Positions 38,253 to 48,858 of a DNA stretch of 64,000 bases are shown piece by piece (position 1 is the stretch's first letter; each line of letters opens with the position of its first letter). The position numbers and the translations under genes were made by a program. The notes under the pieces were generated by a model. The model saw only the letters and a program-made list of their open reading frames with translations, was not told where the DNA came from and made no database searches. Source of the DNA: Cellulomonas fulva (GTDB lineage: Bacteria > Actinomycetota > Actinomycetes > Actinomycetales > Cellulomonadaceae); the NCBI RefSeq assembly GCF_018531375.1, contig NZ_JAHBOH010000001.1, positions 2,356,001-2,420,000 on the forward strand. Reading direction: 5' to 3'.

Positions 38253-39007
38253 CCGCACCGGTCTTCGTCGTCGACCCCGGCCGCCTCGACGGCCTGGGCC
38301 CCGGCGGGGCGTTCCTGCTCGACGGCGCCGAGGGCCGGCACGCGGGCGTCGTGCAGCGCCGCGCGCCGGGGGAGCGGGTGGACGTCGTCGACGGCGCCGG
38401 CGTGCGGCTGGTCGGCACCGTCGCCGCGGTCGGCCCCGAGGGGGTCACGCTCGCGGTCGGCGAGGTGCGCCGCGAGCCGCGCCCGGACGTGCGCCTGGTC
38501 CTGGTGCAGGCCCTCGCCAAGGGCGACCGGGACGAGCTCGCGATCGAGGCCGCGACCGAGGTGGGTGTGGACGACGTGGTGCCCTGGCAGGCGGCACGGT
38601 CGGTCGTCGTGTGGCGCGGCGACCGTGCGGCGCGGTCCCGGGCACGCTGGCTCGGCACCGTCCGGACCGCTGCCAAGCAGGCACGACGAGCGTGGGTCCC
38701 GGGCGTGGACCAGGCGCTCGACACCAAGGCGCTCGTGACGCGGACCGGTGAGGTGGTCGCCGCCGGCGGCGCCGTGCTGGTGCTGCACGAGGACGCGACC
38801 GCGCCCCTCGCCGAGGCGCCGCTGCCGGCCTCCGGCGACGTGCTCGTCGTCGTCGGCCCGGAGGGCGGGATCGGGGACGACGAGCTCGCGCGGCTGGTGG
38901 AGGCGGGCGCCCTGACCGTGCGCCTCGGCCCGCACGTGCTGCGCACGTCGACCGCCGGCCCGGTCGCGCTCGCCCTGCTGGCGACCCGGCTGGGACGCTG
39001 GTCCTGA
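38249..39007 (+). CDS. rsmE: 16S rRNA (uracil-1498-N3)-methyltransferase
   Basis: A 252-residue SPOUT methyltransferase. N-terminal PUA-like domain ([28 protein letters not shown]) and C-terminal knotted SPOUT domain with [49 protein letters not shown] and [13 protein letters not shown], which form the SAM pocket. It methylates U1498 of 16S rRNA in 30S subunits. Coupled to dnaJ by a four-base ATGA overlap. Confidence 0.95.
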   Translation: MTAPVFVVDPGRLDGLGPGGAFLLDGAEGRHAGVVQRRAPGERVDVVDGAGVRLVGTVAAVGPEGVTLAVGEVRREPRPDVRLVLVQALAKGDRDELAIEAATEVGVDDVVPWQAARSVVVWRGDRAARSRARWLGTVRTAAKQARRAWVPGVDQALDTKALVTRTGEVVAAGGAVLVLHEDATAPLAEAPLPASGDVLVVVGPEGGIGDDELARLVEAGALTVRLGPHVLRTSTAGPVALALLATRLGRWS

Positions 39008-39042
39008 CGCTTTTCCGCGAGGCTCGTGCGGGGCGCCGCACG

Positions 39043-39048
39043 TAGACT
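39043..39048 (+). promoter_or_regulatory. phoH operon -10 box TAGACT
   Basis: TAGACT about 117 bases before the phoH start, leaving a leader that contains the 13-bp tandem repeats. Confidence 0.45.
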
Positions 39049-39095
39049 CGACCCTGAGCCGCCGGGCCCCGCCCCGGCCGGCCGGCACCGCTGTC

Positions 39096-39129
39096 CACAC
39101 CCGAGCTGCACACCCGAGCTGCACACCCG
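39096..39129 (+). repeat. 13-bp tandem repeat in the phoH leader (2.6 copies)
   Basis: Unit CACACCCGAGCTG, two perfect copies plus CACACCCG, between the TAGACT box and phoH. Confidence 0.85.
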
Positions 39130-39164
39130 CCCGACACCGAGGAGCGACGGCGCACGCCGAGCAC

Positions 39165-40178
39165 ATGACCGAGCCGACACCCGCACCGCGCACGACGACG
39201 CCCGCGCGCGTCGAGCACCGCATCACCGTCCCCGCCGACGTGTCGATGGTCGAGCTGCTGGGCCTGCACGACGAGGTGCTGCGCGAGATCGAGGCGGGCT
39301 TCACGGGCGTCGACGTGCACGTGCGCGGCAACGAGGTGCGGCTCGCCGGACCGGCAGGCGACGTGGCCCTCGTGACGCGCCTGGTGGACGAGCTCATCGA
39401 GATGACCGCCGCGGCGACGCCCCTGACGCCCGACGTCGTGCGGCGCACGGTCGCGATGCTGACCGCCGGCTCGAACGCGCGGCCCGCGGACATCCTGACC
39501 TTCAACATCCTGTCCTCGCGCGGCCGCACCATCCGGCCCAAGACCGCGGGCCAGAAGGAGTACGTCGACGCGATCGACCGCAACACGGTCACGTTCGGCA
39601 TCGGACCGGCCGGCACGGGCAAGACGTACCTCGCGATGGCCAAGGCCGTGCAGGCGCTCAACGACCGCACGGTCAACCGCATCGTGCTGACGCGGCCCGC
39701 GGTCGAGGCCGGCGAGCGGCTCGGCTTCCTGCCCGGGACGCTCGCGGAGAAGATCGACCCCTACCTGCGCCCGTTGTACGACGCGCTGCACGACATGGTG
39801 GACCCCGAGTCCATCCCGCGGCTCCTGGAGGCGGGGACCATCGAGGTGGCGCCGCTCGCGTACATGCGCGGCCGCACGCTCAACGACTCCTTCATCATCC
39901 TGGACGAGGCGCAGAACACCTCGGTCGAGCAGATGAAGATGTTCCTCACGCGCCTCGGCTTCGGCAGCCGCGTCGTCGTGACCGGGGACGTGACGCAGGT
40001 GGACCTGCCGTCCGGCACCACGTCGGGCCTGCGCGTCGTCGAACGCATCCTCGGCGACGTCGAGGACGTCGCCTTCTGCCGGCTGTCCTCGTCCGACGTG
40101 GTCCGCCACCGGCTGGTCAGCGCCATCATCGACGCGTACGCGCGCTGGGACTCGGACGGGAGCACGGGCGGCCGATGA
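39165..40178 (+). CDS. PhoH-family ATPase (PhoL type)
   Basis: A 337-residue protein. A KH-like N-terminal domain (residues about 15-105) precedes the PhoH ATPase core: [14 protein letters not shown], Walker [14 protein letters not shown] near residue 150, [16 protein letters not shown], Walker [13 protein letters not shown] and [12 protein letters not shown]. It is an RNA-associated ATPase, commonly encoded directly before ybeY, suggesting a role in RNA maturation. ATG 39165; the stop overlaps the ybeY start as ATGA. Confidence 0.95.
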   Translation: MTEPTPAPRTTTPARVEHRITVPADVSMVELLGLHDEVLREIEAGFTGVDVHVRGNEVRLAGPAGDVALVTRLVDELIEMTAAATPLTPDVVRRTVAMLTAGSNARPADILTFNILSSRGRTIRPKTAGQKEYVDAIDRNTVTFGIGPAGTGKTYLAMAKAVQALNDRTVNRIVLTRPAVEAGERLGFLPGTLAEKIDPYLRPLYDALHDMVDPESIPRLLEAGTIEVAPLAYMRGRTLNDSFIILDEAQNTSVEQMKMFLTRLGFGSRVVVTGDVTQVDLPSGTTSGLRVVERILGDVEDVAFCRLSSSDVVRHRLVSAIIDAYARWDSDGSTGGR

Positions 40179-40627
40179 GCATCGAGGTCAACAACGAGTC
40201 GGGGTTCGAGGTCGACGAGGCGGAGTTCGCCGCGCTCGCGCGGTACGTGCTCGACGAGATGCACGTGCACCCGCAGACCGACCTGTCGATCATGCTCGTC
40301 GGGACCGACGTCATGACCGAGCTGCACGTGAAGTGGATGGACGAGCCGGGCCCGACCGACGTGCTCTCCTTCCCGATGGACGAGCTGCGCCCCGGCCGTG
40401 ACGGCGACGTGACGCCCGCCGGCCTGCTCGGCGACGTCGTGCTGTGCCCCGAGGTCGCCGCGCAGCAGGCCGTGACGGCAGGACACTCGACCGTCGAGGA
40501 GCTCCTGCTCCTCACGACGCACGGGATCCTGCACCTGCTGGGCTTCGACCACGCGGAGCCGGAGGAGGAGAAGGAGATGTTCGCCCTCCAGCGCCGGCTG
40601 CTCCTGACGTTCCTGGCCGGCCGGTGA
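40175..40627 (+). CDS. ybeY: rRNA maturation endoribonuclease YbeY
   Basis: A 150-residue zinc-dependent RNase of normal length. The metal site [11 protein letters not shown] (HGxLHxxGxDH) lies near residue 114, and [13 protein letters not shown] is the second conserved block. It is required for 16S rRNA 3' end maturation and 70S quality control. It overlaps phoH upstream and the CNNM gene downstream (GTGA), in the classical phoH-ybeY-CNNM-era order. Confidence 0.96.
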   Translation: MSIEVNNESGFEVDEAEFAALARYVLDEMHVHPQTDLSIMLVGTDVMTELHVKWMDEPGPTDVLSFPMDELRPGRDGDVTPAGLLGDVVLCPEVAAQQAVTAGHSTVEELLLLTTHGILHLLGFDHAEPEEEKEMFALQRRLLLTFLAGR

Positions 40628-41913
40628 ACGACGTCCCCGTCGGGCTGCTCGTCGTCGTCGCGGTCCTCGGCACGGCGACGGCCGCCGCCCTGTCGGCCGG
40701 CGAGGTCGCCGTCCTGCGCGTGACCCGGCAGGCGGTCACCGAGCTCGTCGCGGAGCGCCACCCGGCCGCCGAGCGGGTCCGGCGCCTCGTCGAGCACCCG
40801 CGGCGCGTCGCGACCGCGGCGTCCTTCTTCCGTCTCCTGGCCGAGATGGTGGCGACCGTGTGCCTCACGATCGTCGTCGCGGCGACCGACCTGGCGTGGT
40901 GGGGCGTGCTGCTGGGAGCCGTGGCGCTGTGCGTCGTGGTGGCGTTCCTGCTGGTCCGCGTGAGCCCGCGTTCGCTCGGCCGCCGGAACCCCGTGCGGAC
41001 GCTCACCGCGCTGTCGGGGCCCCTGGAGCTGGTCACACGGCTGGCGGGGCCGGTCGCGGAGCGCCGCGTCGGGCCGGGCGGACCGACGGCCGAGGAGGAG
41101 GAAGAGCTGCGGGACATGGTGCAGCGCGTGAGCGAGTCCGAGGCGATCGAGGACGACGAGCGCGAGCTGTTCCGCTCCGTCCTCGGGCTCGGCGAGACGC
41201 TGACGCGCGAGGTGATGGTGCCGCGCACGGACATGGTGACGACCCACGAGGACACGCCGCTGCGCAAGGCGCTCGCCCTGCTGCTGCGCTCGGGGTTCTC
41301 GCGCGTGCCCGTCGTCGGGGACTCGGTCGACGACCTGCGGGGCGTGCTGTACCTCAAGGACGTGGTCGGCCGCGTCCCGACCGCGCCGACGGACGGGGAC
41401 GACCCGCTCGCCGCCCCCGCGTCGTCGCTGGTCCGGCCCGCCGTCTTCGTCCCCGAGTCCAAGCCGGTCGACGACCTGCTGCGCGAGCTGCAGGAGGGCT
41501 CGTCGCACATCGCGATGGTGGTCGACGAGTACGGCGGCATCGCGGGGCTGGTCACGATCGAGGACGCGATCGAGGAGATCGTCGGCGAGCTGACCGACGA
41601 GCACGACCCGACCGCGCCGGTCGTCGAGGACCTCGGCGACGGCGTCTTCCGGGTGCCCGCGCGGCTGGGCCGGGACGAGCTGGGGGAGCTGTTCGGGCTC
41701 GAGGTCGACGACGAGGACGTCGACAGCGCCGGCGGCCTGCTGGCGAAGGCACTGGGTAAGGTTCCTCTGCCGGGCTCCGCGGGAGAGATCCACGGCCTGC
41801 ACCTGGTCGCCGAGCGCGTCGAGGGGCGGCGCCGGAGCCTGGCCACGGTGCTCGTGAGCAGGGTGGAGCCCGACGACGAGAACGATGCCGACGACGAGCA
41901 CGGAGCTGCCTGA
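40624..41913 (+). CDS. Hemolysin-family CNNM/CBS-domain membrane protein
   Basis: A 429-residue protein. The N-terminal CNNM (DUF21) transmembrane domain has four hydrophobic segments (about residues 5-25, 58-80, 83-105 and a shorter one), a CBS pair follows ([49 protein letters not shown]) and a C-terminal CorC/HlyC domain ends the protein. The family is linked to Mg(II) or Co(II) efflux; the hemolysin label is historical. Start and stop overlap ybeY and era. Confidence 0.92.
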   Translation: MNDVPVGLLVVVAVLGTATAAALSAGEVAVLRVTRQAVTELVAERHPAAERVRRLVEHPRRVATAASFFRLLAEMVATVCLTIVVAATDLAWWGVLLGAVALCVVVAFLLVRVSPRSLGRRNPVRTLTALSGPLELVTRLAGPVAERRVGPGGPTAEEEEELRDMVQRVSESEAIEDDERELFRSVLGLGETLTREVMVPRTDMVTTHEDTPLRKALALLLRSGFSRVPVVGDSVDDLRGVLYLKDVVGRVPTAPTDGDDPLAAPASSLVRPAVFVPESKPVDDLLRELQEGSSHIAMVVDEYGGIAGLVTIEDAIEEIVGELTDEHDPTAPVVEDLGDGVFRVPARLGRDELGELFGLEVDDEDVDSAGGLLAKALGKVPLPGSAGEIHGLHLVAERVEGRRRSLATVLVSRVEPDDENDADDEHGAA

Positions 41914-42869
41914 TGACCGACGAGACCGGTAGCCCGACGGCAGACGCCGGGGCTGCCCCGTTCCGGTCCGGGTTCGCGTGCCTCGTCGGACGCCCGAACG
42001 CGGGCAAGTCCACGCTCACCAACGCGCTCGTGGGGCAGAAGGTCGCGATCACCTCGGGTCGCCCGCAGACGACCCGGCACACGGTGCGCGGGATCGTGCA
42101 CCGGCCCGACGCGCAGCTGGTCCTGGTCGACACCCCCGGCCTGCACCGGCCCCGGACGCTGCTCGGCGAGCGGCTGAACGACCTGGTCAAGGACACGCTG
42201 ACCGAGGTGGACGTCGTCGGGTTCTGCCTCCCCGCGGACCAGAAGGTGGGCCCGGGGGACCGCTTCATCGCCGACCAGCTCGGCGAGCTCGCCCGGGACG
42301 GCCGGGGCACGCCCGTCGTCGCGATCGTGACGAAGTCGGACCTCGTCTCCCGGCAGCGGCTCGCGGAGCACCTGCTCGCGGTCTCCGGCCTGGGCGAGTG
42401 GGCGGACATCGTGCCCGTCTCGGCCGTCGACGGCTACCAGGTCGGCGTGCTGGCGGACGTGCTCGTCGGGCACCTGGCGGAGGGCCCCGCGCTGTACCCG
42501 GACGGCGAGCTGACCGACGAGCCCGAGGAGGTCATGGTCGCCGAGCTCGTCCGCGAGGCCGCCCTCGAGGGCGTGCGCGACGAGCTGCCGCACTCGCTGG
42601 CCGTCGTGGTCGACGAGATCGTCGCGCGCGAGGAGCCCGCCGGCGACGGGCGACCGATGCTGGACGTGCGGGTCAACCTCTTCGTCGAGCGTGACTCGCA
42701 GAAGGCGATCGTGATCGGGCGCGGCGGCGCGCGGCTGCGCGACGTGGGCAGCGAGGCGCGGCGCGGCATCGAGGCGCTGCTCGGCGCGCGGGTCTACCTG
42801 GACCTGCACGTGAAGGTCGCCAAGGACTGGCAGCGCGACCCGAAGCAGCTCGGGCGCCTCGGGTTCTGA
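41913..42869 (+). CDS. era: GTPase Era
   Basis: A 318-residue GTPase binding the 3' end of 16S rRNA during 30S assembly. G motifs: GRPNAGKSTLTNAL (residue about 23), DTPGLH, TKSD near residue 138 and VSAVDG. The C-terminal KH domain contains VIGRGGARLRDVGSEARRGIEALLGARVYLDLHVKV. ATG overlaps the preceding stop as TGATG. Last gene of the coupled phoH-era block. Confidence 0.97.
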   Translation: MTDETGSPTADAGAAPFRSGFACLVGRPNAGKSTLTNALVGQKVAITSGRPQTTRHTVRGIVHRPDAQLVLVDTPGLHRPRTLLGERLNDLVKDTLTEVDVVGFCLPADQKVGPGDRFIADQLGELARDGRGTPVVAIVTKSDLVSRQRLAEHLLAVSGLGEWADIVPVSAVDGYQVGVLADVLVGHLAEGPALYPDGELTDEPEEVMVAELVREAALEGVRDELPHSLAVVVDEIVAREEPAGDGRPMLDVRVNLFVERDSQKAIVIGRGGARLRDVGSEARRGIEALLGARVYLDLHVKVAKDWQRDPKQLGRLGF

Positions 42870-42873
42870 GTCC

Positions 42874-44466
42874 ATGCTCGACGAGGGAGGCGTGCGTGCC
42901 CGGTGGGCGCGCGGCGAGCACCTGCTGACCGGCGGCTACCGCGTCGTCGCCAGCACCGTGCTCGGGATCGTCGTGCTCGCCGTGCTCGGCGCGGTCATGG
43001 GGCCGCAGTGGGACCCGGTGCCGCTCGACGACCCGCTGGTGGTCACGACGACCAGCACGCAGATCGGCGAGGCCCCGCAGCTGCGGCAGTACGAGGTGCA
43101 GCAGCGGGTGGTCACGGTGCAGCTCGACGGGGCGACGGTCCAGGCACAGCTCAGCGTCCCCGTGGGCCTCGAGGGCCCGGCGCAGGGGGTGGTCTTCGTG
43201 CACGGCGCGGGGACCGGGACGTACGACAAGGCGTTCGTGGCGCAGGCGCGCTCGCTCGCCGAGGCGGGCGTGGTGACGCTGGTGCCCGACAAGCGGCTCG
43301 ACACCTACAGCGCGCGGTACCGCGACTACGTGGCGATGGCGGGGGACTACCAGCGCTCGGTCGAGCTGCTGCGCACGCTGCCCGAGGTCGACCCCGACCG
43401 CGTCGGCGTGTACGCCGAGAGCGAGGGCGCCTGGATCGCGCCGGTGATGGCCGCGCAGGACCAGCGGATCGCGTTCGTCCTGCTGATCTCCGCGCCCGTC
43501 GTGCCGCCGCGCGAGCAGGCCGCGTTCGCGGCCGACAGCTACCTGCGCAACACGGGCGTGCCGCACGGCGTCTTCCGCGCGATCCCGCGCGCGGTCGGCA
43601 TGGCCATCCCCGGTGGCGGGTTCGAGTACGTGGACTTCGACGTCACGCCCTACCAGCGGCGCATGACGCAGCCGGTGCTCATGGTCTACGGCACCGCGGA
43701 CGCCTCGATGCCGATCGTCCAAGGCCCCGAGCAGGTCATCCGGGACACGGCGATCGCCGGGAACTACGACGTCACGGTGCGCTACTACGAGGACGCGACC
43801 CACGGCATCAAGGTGGCCGGCACGATCGTCCCCGACTTCCTGCGGGACCTGACGCAGTGGGTGGTCGGCCTGCCCGCGACCGGCGCGGCGCAGCCCAAGA
43901 TCGCCGGCGCGCAGCCGACCCAGACGTTCCTGGCGATGCCCGTGCCCGAGCCCCGCTGGCTGCACAACGGCGACGTCGTCGCGCTGATCACCATCGCGGC
44001 GATCGCTGCCGTGGTGCTCGGCGGGCTGGTCGGTGCGGGTGCGCGCGTGGCGGTAACGGTCCAGGGGCGGCGGGCGGCGCGGGCGGGCTCGTCGGCGGTG
44101 TCCGTGCGGCCCGCGGAGCGGCGCTCGGCGCACGGCGTGGTGCGCTGGTCGACCGGGCTCGGCGCGGGCGCGATCGCCACGGTCGTCGGACTGGTCTGGT
44201 ACATCTTCGCGATCGCGCGGCTCGCGCTCGACTACGAGCACAACGACGTGGTGGTCAAGGGCGGCTGGGTCGCGGTGCGGCTGGTCGGGATCGCGACCGT
44301 CGTCGCGGCCGTGCTGCTGCTGCGCTCGACGATGCGCGCGCGGCGCGCCGGGCGCCGCATCGCGCCCGGGCTCGCGCGGCAGGTCGCGCTCTGGTCGGTC
44401 GTCGTGGGCTGCGCCGCGCTCCTCGTCGTGCTGGCGTACTGGGGCGTCTACCAGCTCGGCATCTAG
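42874..44466 (+). CDS. Membrane-anchored alpha/beta hydrolase
   Basis: A 530-residue protein with a membrane helix at about residues 26-46, an alpha/beta hydrolase domain (about 85-340), and three or four C-terminal helices (about 365-390, 425-450, 462-485 and 505-525). Hydrolase marks: VVFVHGAGTGTY (oxyanion loop), nucleophile region YAESEGAWIAP (AxSxG rather than GxSxG, Ser near 184), VLMVYGTADASMP (acid) and DATHGIK (His). The catalytic triad appears complete. Extracytoplasmic lipase or peptidase activity is plausible; substrate unknown. It starts 4 bases after era but is otherwise unrelated to that block. Confidence 0.78.
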   Translation: MLDEGGVRARWARGEHLLTGGYRVVASTVLGIVVLAVLGAVMGPQWDPVPLDDPLVVTTTSTQIGEAPQLRQYEVQQRVVTVQLDGATVQAQLSVPVGLEGPAQGVVFVHGAGTGTYDKAFVAQARSLAEAGVVTLVPDKRLDTYSARYRDYVAMAGDYQRSVELLRTLPEVDPDRVGVYAESEGAWIAPVMAAQDQRIAFVLLISAPVVPPREQAAFAADSYLRNTGVPHGVFRAIPRAVGMAIPGGGFEYVDFDVTPYQRRMTQPVLMVYGTADASMPIVQGPEQVIRDTAIAGNYDVTVRYYEDATHGIKVAGTIVPDFLRDLTQWVVGLPATGAAQPKIAGAQPTQTFLAMPVPEPRWLHNGDVVALITIAAIAAVVLGGLVGAGARVAVTVQGRRAARAGSSAVSVRPAERRSAHGVVRWSTGLGAGAIATVVGLVWYIFAIARLALDYEHNDVVVKGGWVAVRLVGIATVVAAVLLLRSTMRARRAGRRIAPGLARQVALWSVVVGCAALLVVLAYWGVYQLGI

Positions 44467-44469
44467 GAT

Positions 44470-44507
44470 GCACGGGCAGGTCGACGCACGGGCGCGTCTG
44501 CCCGTGC
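44470..44507 (+). terminator. Hairpin terminator after the hydrolase gene
   Basis: GCACGGGCAG and CTGCCCGTGC form a perfect 10-bp stem around an 18-base loop immediately past the stop codon; no T-run. Confidence 0.6.
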
Positions 44508-44691
44508 GTCAGGTCGTCGGCGGTCGGTCGGCGGCGGGTCGGCGAACGGTCGGGGTGCGCCCGGTGGTTGCCCGGGTGCCCGGACTTCGGGCGACGGGCA
44601 CCGCGGCGGCCCGTCGTGAGGCACCATGTGCACCGGACCGGGACACCTCGGGGCACGTCGGACAGGGCCGTCAGGCCGGAAGGGGGAAGCC

Positions 44692-45627
44692 GTGCGGACG
44701 TCGTGGGGCTCGGCCACCGACCGCGGTCTGGTGCGTGAGGTGAACGAGGACGCGCTCCTCGCGTACCCGCCGGTCTTCCTGGTGGCCGACGGGATGGGCG
44801 GCCACGACGCGGGGGACCTCGCGAGCCGCATCGCCGTCGAGGAGTTCGCGCAGCTGGCCGGCCAGAGCGCCGCCACCGCGGACGACATCCACTCGTGCTT
44901 CGCGCGCACGTCGGCGCGCATCCGCGGCGAGTTCACCGGCGGACGGCAGGGCGGGACGACCGTCGCCGGCGTCGCGGTGACGGTGCACGACGACACGGCC
45001 TACTGGCTGGTCTTCAACGTGGGCGACTCGCGCGTCTACCGGTGGTCCGAGGCCGAGCTCGAGCAGGTCAGCGTCGACCACTCCGTGGTCCAGGAGCTGC
45101 TCGACCAGGGCCGGATCGAGGCCGTGGACGCGAGCACCCACCCCGAGCGGCACGTCCTGACGCGTGCGCTGGGCACCGGCGACGAGCCCGAGCCCGACTA
45201 CTGGCTGCTCCCCGCCGGCCTGCACGACCGGCTCCTGATCTGCACCGACGGCCTGACGCGCGAGCTCGACGACGCGGACATCGCCCGCGTGCTGGAGGGC
45301 GTGTCCGACGCGCAGGACGCCGCCAACGAGCTGGTGCGGCGCTCGCTCGACGCGGGCGCCCGGGACAACGTGAGCGCCGTCGTCGTGGACGTCGCGACGT
45401 CCGCGGGCGCGGTCGACGACGTGCACATCACCGTGCCCCGCGCCGGGTCGCAGCTCGGCCCCCAGCTGTGGGACGAGATGCTGCACGGCGCCACCGTGCC
45501 GCGGGCGCGCGTCGGAGCCGCCTCGTCGTCCGCGCCGACGTCGTCCGCACCGACGTCGTCCGCACTGTCGCACCCCGTCCCGAGCCCGCCGGAGCCCCCG
45601 GCCGGTCCCCAGGAGGTCACGCCATGA
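44692..45627 (+). CDS. PP2C-family protein serine/threonine phosphatase
   Basis: A 311-residue PPM/PP2C phosphatase with all metal-site motifs: SATDRGLVREVNEDALL, VADGMGGHDAGD, GTTVAGVAV, FNVGDSRVYR, ICTDGLT and ARDNVSAVVVD. The last 60 residues are a Ser/Ala/Pro tail with three 15-base repeats (SSAPT). GTG 44692 has an AGGGGGAA ribosome site. First gene of the signalling block; the stop overlaps the FHA gene start (ATGA). It presumably reverses phosphorylation by the kinase two genes downstream. Confidence 0.93.
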   Translation: MRTSWGSATDRGLVREVNEDALLAYPPVFLVADGMGGHDAGDLASRIAVEEFAQLAGQSAATADDIHSCFARTSARIRGEFTGGRQGGTTVAGVAVTVHDDTAYWLVFNVGDSRVYRWSEAELEQVSVDHSVVQELLDQGRIEAVDASTHPERHVLTRALGTGDEPEPDYWLLPAGLHDRLLICTDGLTRELDDADIARVLEGVSDAQDAANELVRRSLDAGARDNVSAVVVDVATSAGAVDDVHITVPRAGSQLGPQLWDEMLHGATVPRARVGAASSSAPTSSAPTSSALSHPVPSPPEPPAGPQEVTP

Positions 45628-47258
45628 GCACCGCCGAGTACCTGCCGGGTCCGTGGTGGGCGGCCGTCCGTCCGGGCTTCCTCGCGGTGGTGGCGGACGA
45701 CGCGCCGGCCGGGACCGCGCGCTCGCTGTGGGACGCGAGCGGCGACGGGGTCGTCGCGTGCCTCGGCGTCCTGGCCCACGACGGCTTCGCCGGCCTGCCC
45801 GGCTTCGCCCTGGCGCACCTGGACGGAGCCCGCGCGCACCTGGCGCTGCGAGGCCCGGTGACCGCCGAGGTCGTGACCGCCTCCGGGACGCGAGTGGTCC
45901 GCGCGGGCGACGTCAGCACGTGGACCGAGCAGGTCCTCGACGACGTCACCTCGGTCCGGCTCGTCGTCGACCCCGGCTCGAGCGTGCAGGACGGTGACGC
46001 GACGGACGGGGACCCCTCGGCGGACGCCGCGTCGCTGCCGCTCGTCGACGGCGTCGTGCGCGCGGGCGCGGTGCGGGCCTCCGCGACCGACGAGCCCGCC
46101 GCTCGTCAGCCTCCCGCTCGTCAGGCTGCCACTCAGCAGCCTGCTGCGTCCCAGCAGGCGGGGACGACGGCCGCCGCGGAGACCCGCGGCAGCACCTCCG
46201 CGCTCGTCGACGTGCCCACGTTCGCGCCCGCCGCGTCGCCGGCCCTCGCTGCGTCGTCGGGCGAGCCCGCGTCCGACGAGCCTTCGTCCGACGAGGCTTC
46301 GTCCGACGAGCCTGCGTCCGACGAGGTCGCGGGGGAGAGGGCGTCCGACGAGGACGGGGCCGGCGACGGACCCGCCGACGGCAGCTCCTCCGACGGCAGC
46401 TCCTCCGACGGCAGCTCCTCCGACGGCAGCTCCTCCGACGGTCTCGCCGGGGGGCTGCCCGGCATCGGGCTCGAGGACGGTCCCGACGGACTTCCCGTCG
46501 CGGACGCGAGCGAGCCAGCGCCTGTCGAGCCTGCGCCTGCTGAGCCGGCTTTCGTCGAGCCGGCTTCCGTCGAGCCGGCTTCCGTCGCGCCCGTGCCCGG
46601 CGAGCCTGCGTCGACCTCGTCGGCGCCCACCGAGGCCGTCCCCGCACCGCCGGTCGCGGACCGGGCGCCGGCGGGCGAGCCGGAGCCCTCGCTCGTCGCG
46701 CTGGGCACGCCGGACGGCGACGTCGAGTCGACGGTGGACGACGTCCGCTCGCTCGTCGGGCCCTCCTCGCAGGACGACCACGACGGCATGACGATCCTGT
46801 CCTCCGACCTGGCGCAGATCCGCGAGCAGCTCCCGGCGTGGGCGGCGCAGTGGCCGAACGAGGCGGCGACGCCCGGACCGTACGCGGTCCCGGCGCCCGC
46901 CGCGGTGGCGACCGTCACGGCGCCGCGCATCGTCCTGTCCACGGGCATGGACGTCACGCTCGACCGCACGGTGCTCCTGGGCCGCGCGCCGCAGGTCGCC
47001 CGGGTCACCAACCGCGAGCTCCCGCGCCTGGTCGCGGTCCCCAGCCCGCAGCAGGACATCTCCCGCACGCACGCCGAGGTCCGGGCGGAGGGCGACCACG
47101 TGCTCGTCACCGACCTGCACTCGACCAACGGCGTGCACGTGTCACGCCAGGGCGAGGGCGCCCGGCGGCTGCACCCCGGCGAGGCGAGCGTCGTGTCGCC
47201 GGGCGAGGTCGTCGACCTCGGTGACGGCGTGACGTTCACGGTGGAGCGGGGTCAGTGA
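45624..47258 (+). CDS. FHA-domain protein with long low-complexity linker
   Basis: A 544-residue protein. The N-terminal 120 residues form a small globular domain (YLPGPWWAAVRPGFLAVVAD...). A long Glu/Asp/Ser/Pro/Ala-rich disordered linker follows (about 130-385), including four perfect 15-base repeats encoding GSSSD. The C-terminal FHA domain (about 440-540) shows the phosphothreonine-pocket residues LGRAPQV, ISRTHAEVR and HSTNGVHV. It should bind phosphorylated partners, probably of the adjacent kinase. Coupled to the phosphatase by ATGA; AGGAGGT ribosome site. Confidence 0.88.
   Translation: MSTAEYLPGPWWAAVRPGFLAVVADDAPAGTARSLWDASGDGVVACLGVLAHDGFAGLPGFALAHLDGARAHLALRGPVTAEVVTASGTRVVRAGDVSTWTEQVLDDVTSVRLVVDPGSSVQDGDATDGDPSADAASLPLVDGVVRAGAVRASATDEPAARQPPARQAATQQPAASQQAGTTAAAETRGSTSALVDVPTFAPAASPALAASSGEPASDEPSSDEASSDEPASDEVAGERASDEDGAGDGPADGSSSDGSSSDGSSSDGSSSDGLAGGLPGIGLEDGPDGLPVADASEPAPVEPAPAEPAFVEPASVEPASVAPVPGEPASTSSAPTEAVPAPPVADRAPAGEPEPSLVALGTPDGDVESTVDDVRSLVGPSSQDDHDGMTILSSDLAQIREQLPAWAAQWPNEAATPGPYAVPAPAAVATVTAPRIVLSTGMDVTLDRTVLLGRAPQVARVTNRELPRLVAVPSPQQDISRTHAEVRAEGDHVLVTDLHSTNGVHVSRQGEGARRLHPGEASVVSPGEVVDLGDGVTFTVERGQ
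46380..46439 (+). repeat. Four perfect 15-bp repeats inside the FHA gene
   Basis: Unit GGCAGCTCCTCCGAC, four identical copies in frame, encoding GSSSD. Perfect identity makes this prone to slippage. Confidence 0.95.
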
Positions 47259-47328
47259 TCGCAGGGTCAGTCATCGCAGGATCCCTGCTCGCAGGGTCGA
47301 CCGCGGGGCCCGCCGCGGGGGTGCGCTC

Positions 47329-48854
<1,526 letters not shown>

Positions 48855-48858
<4 letters not shown>

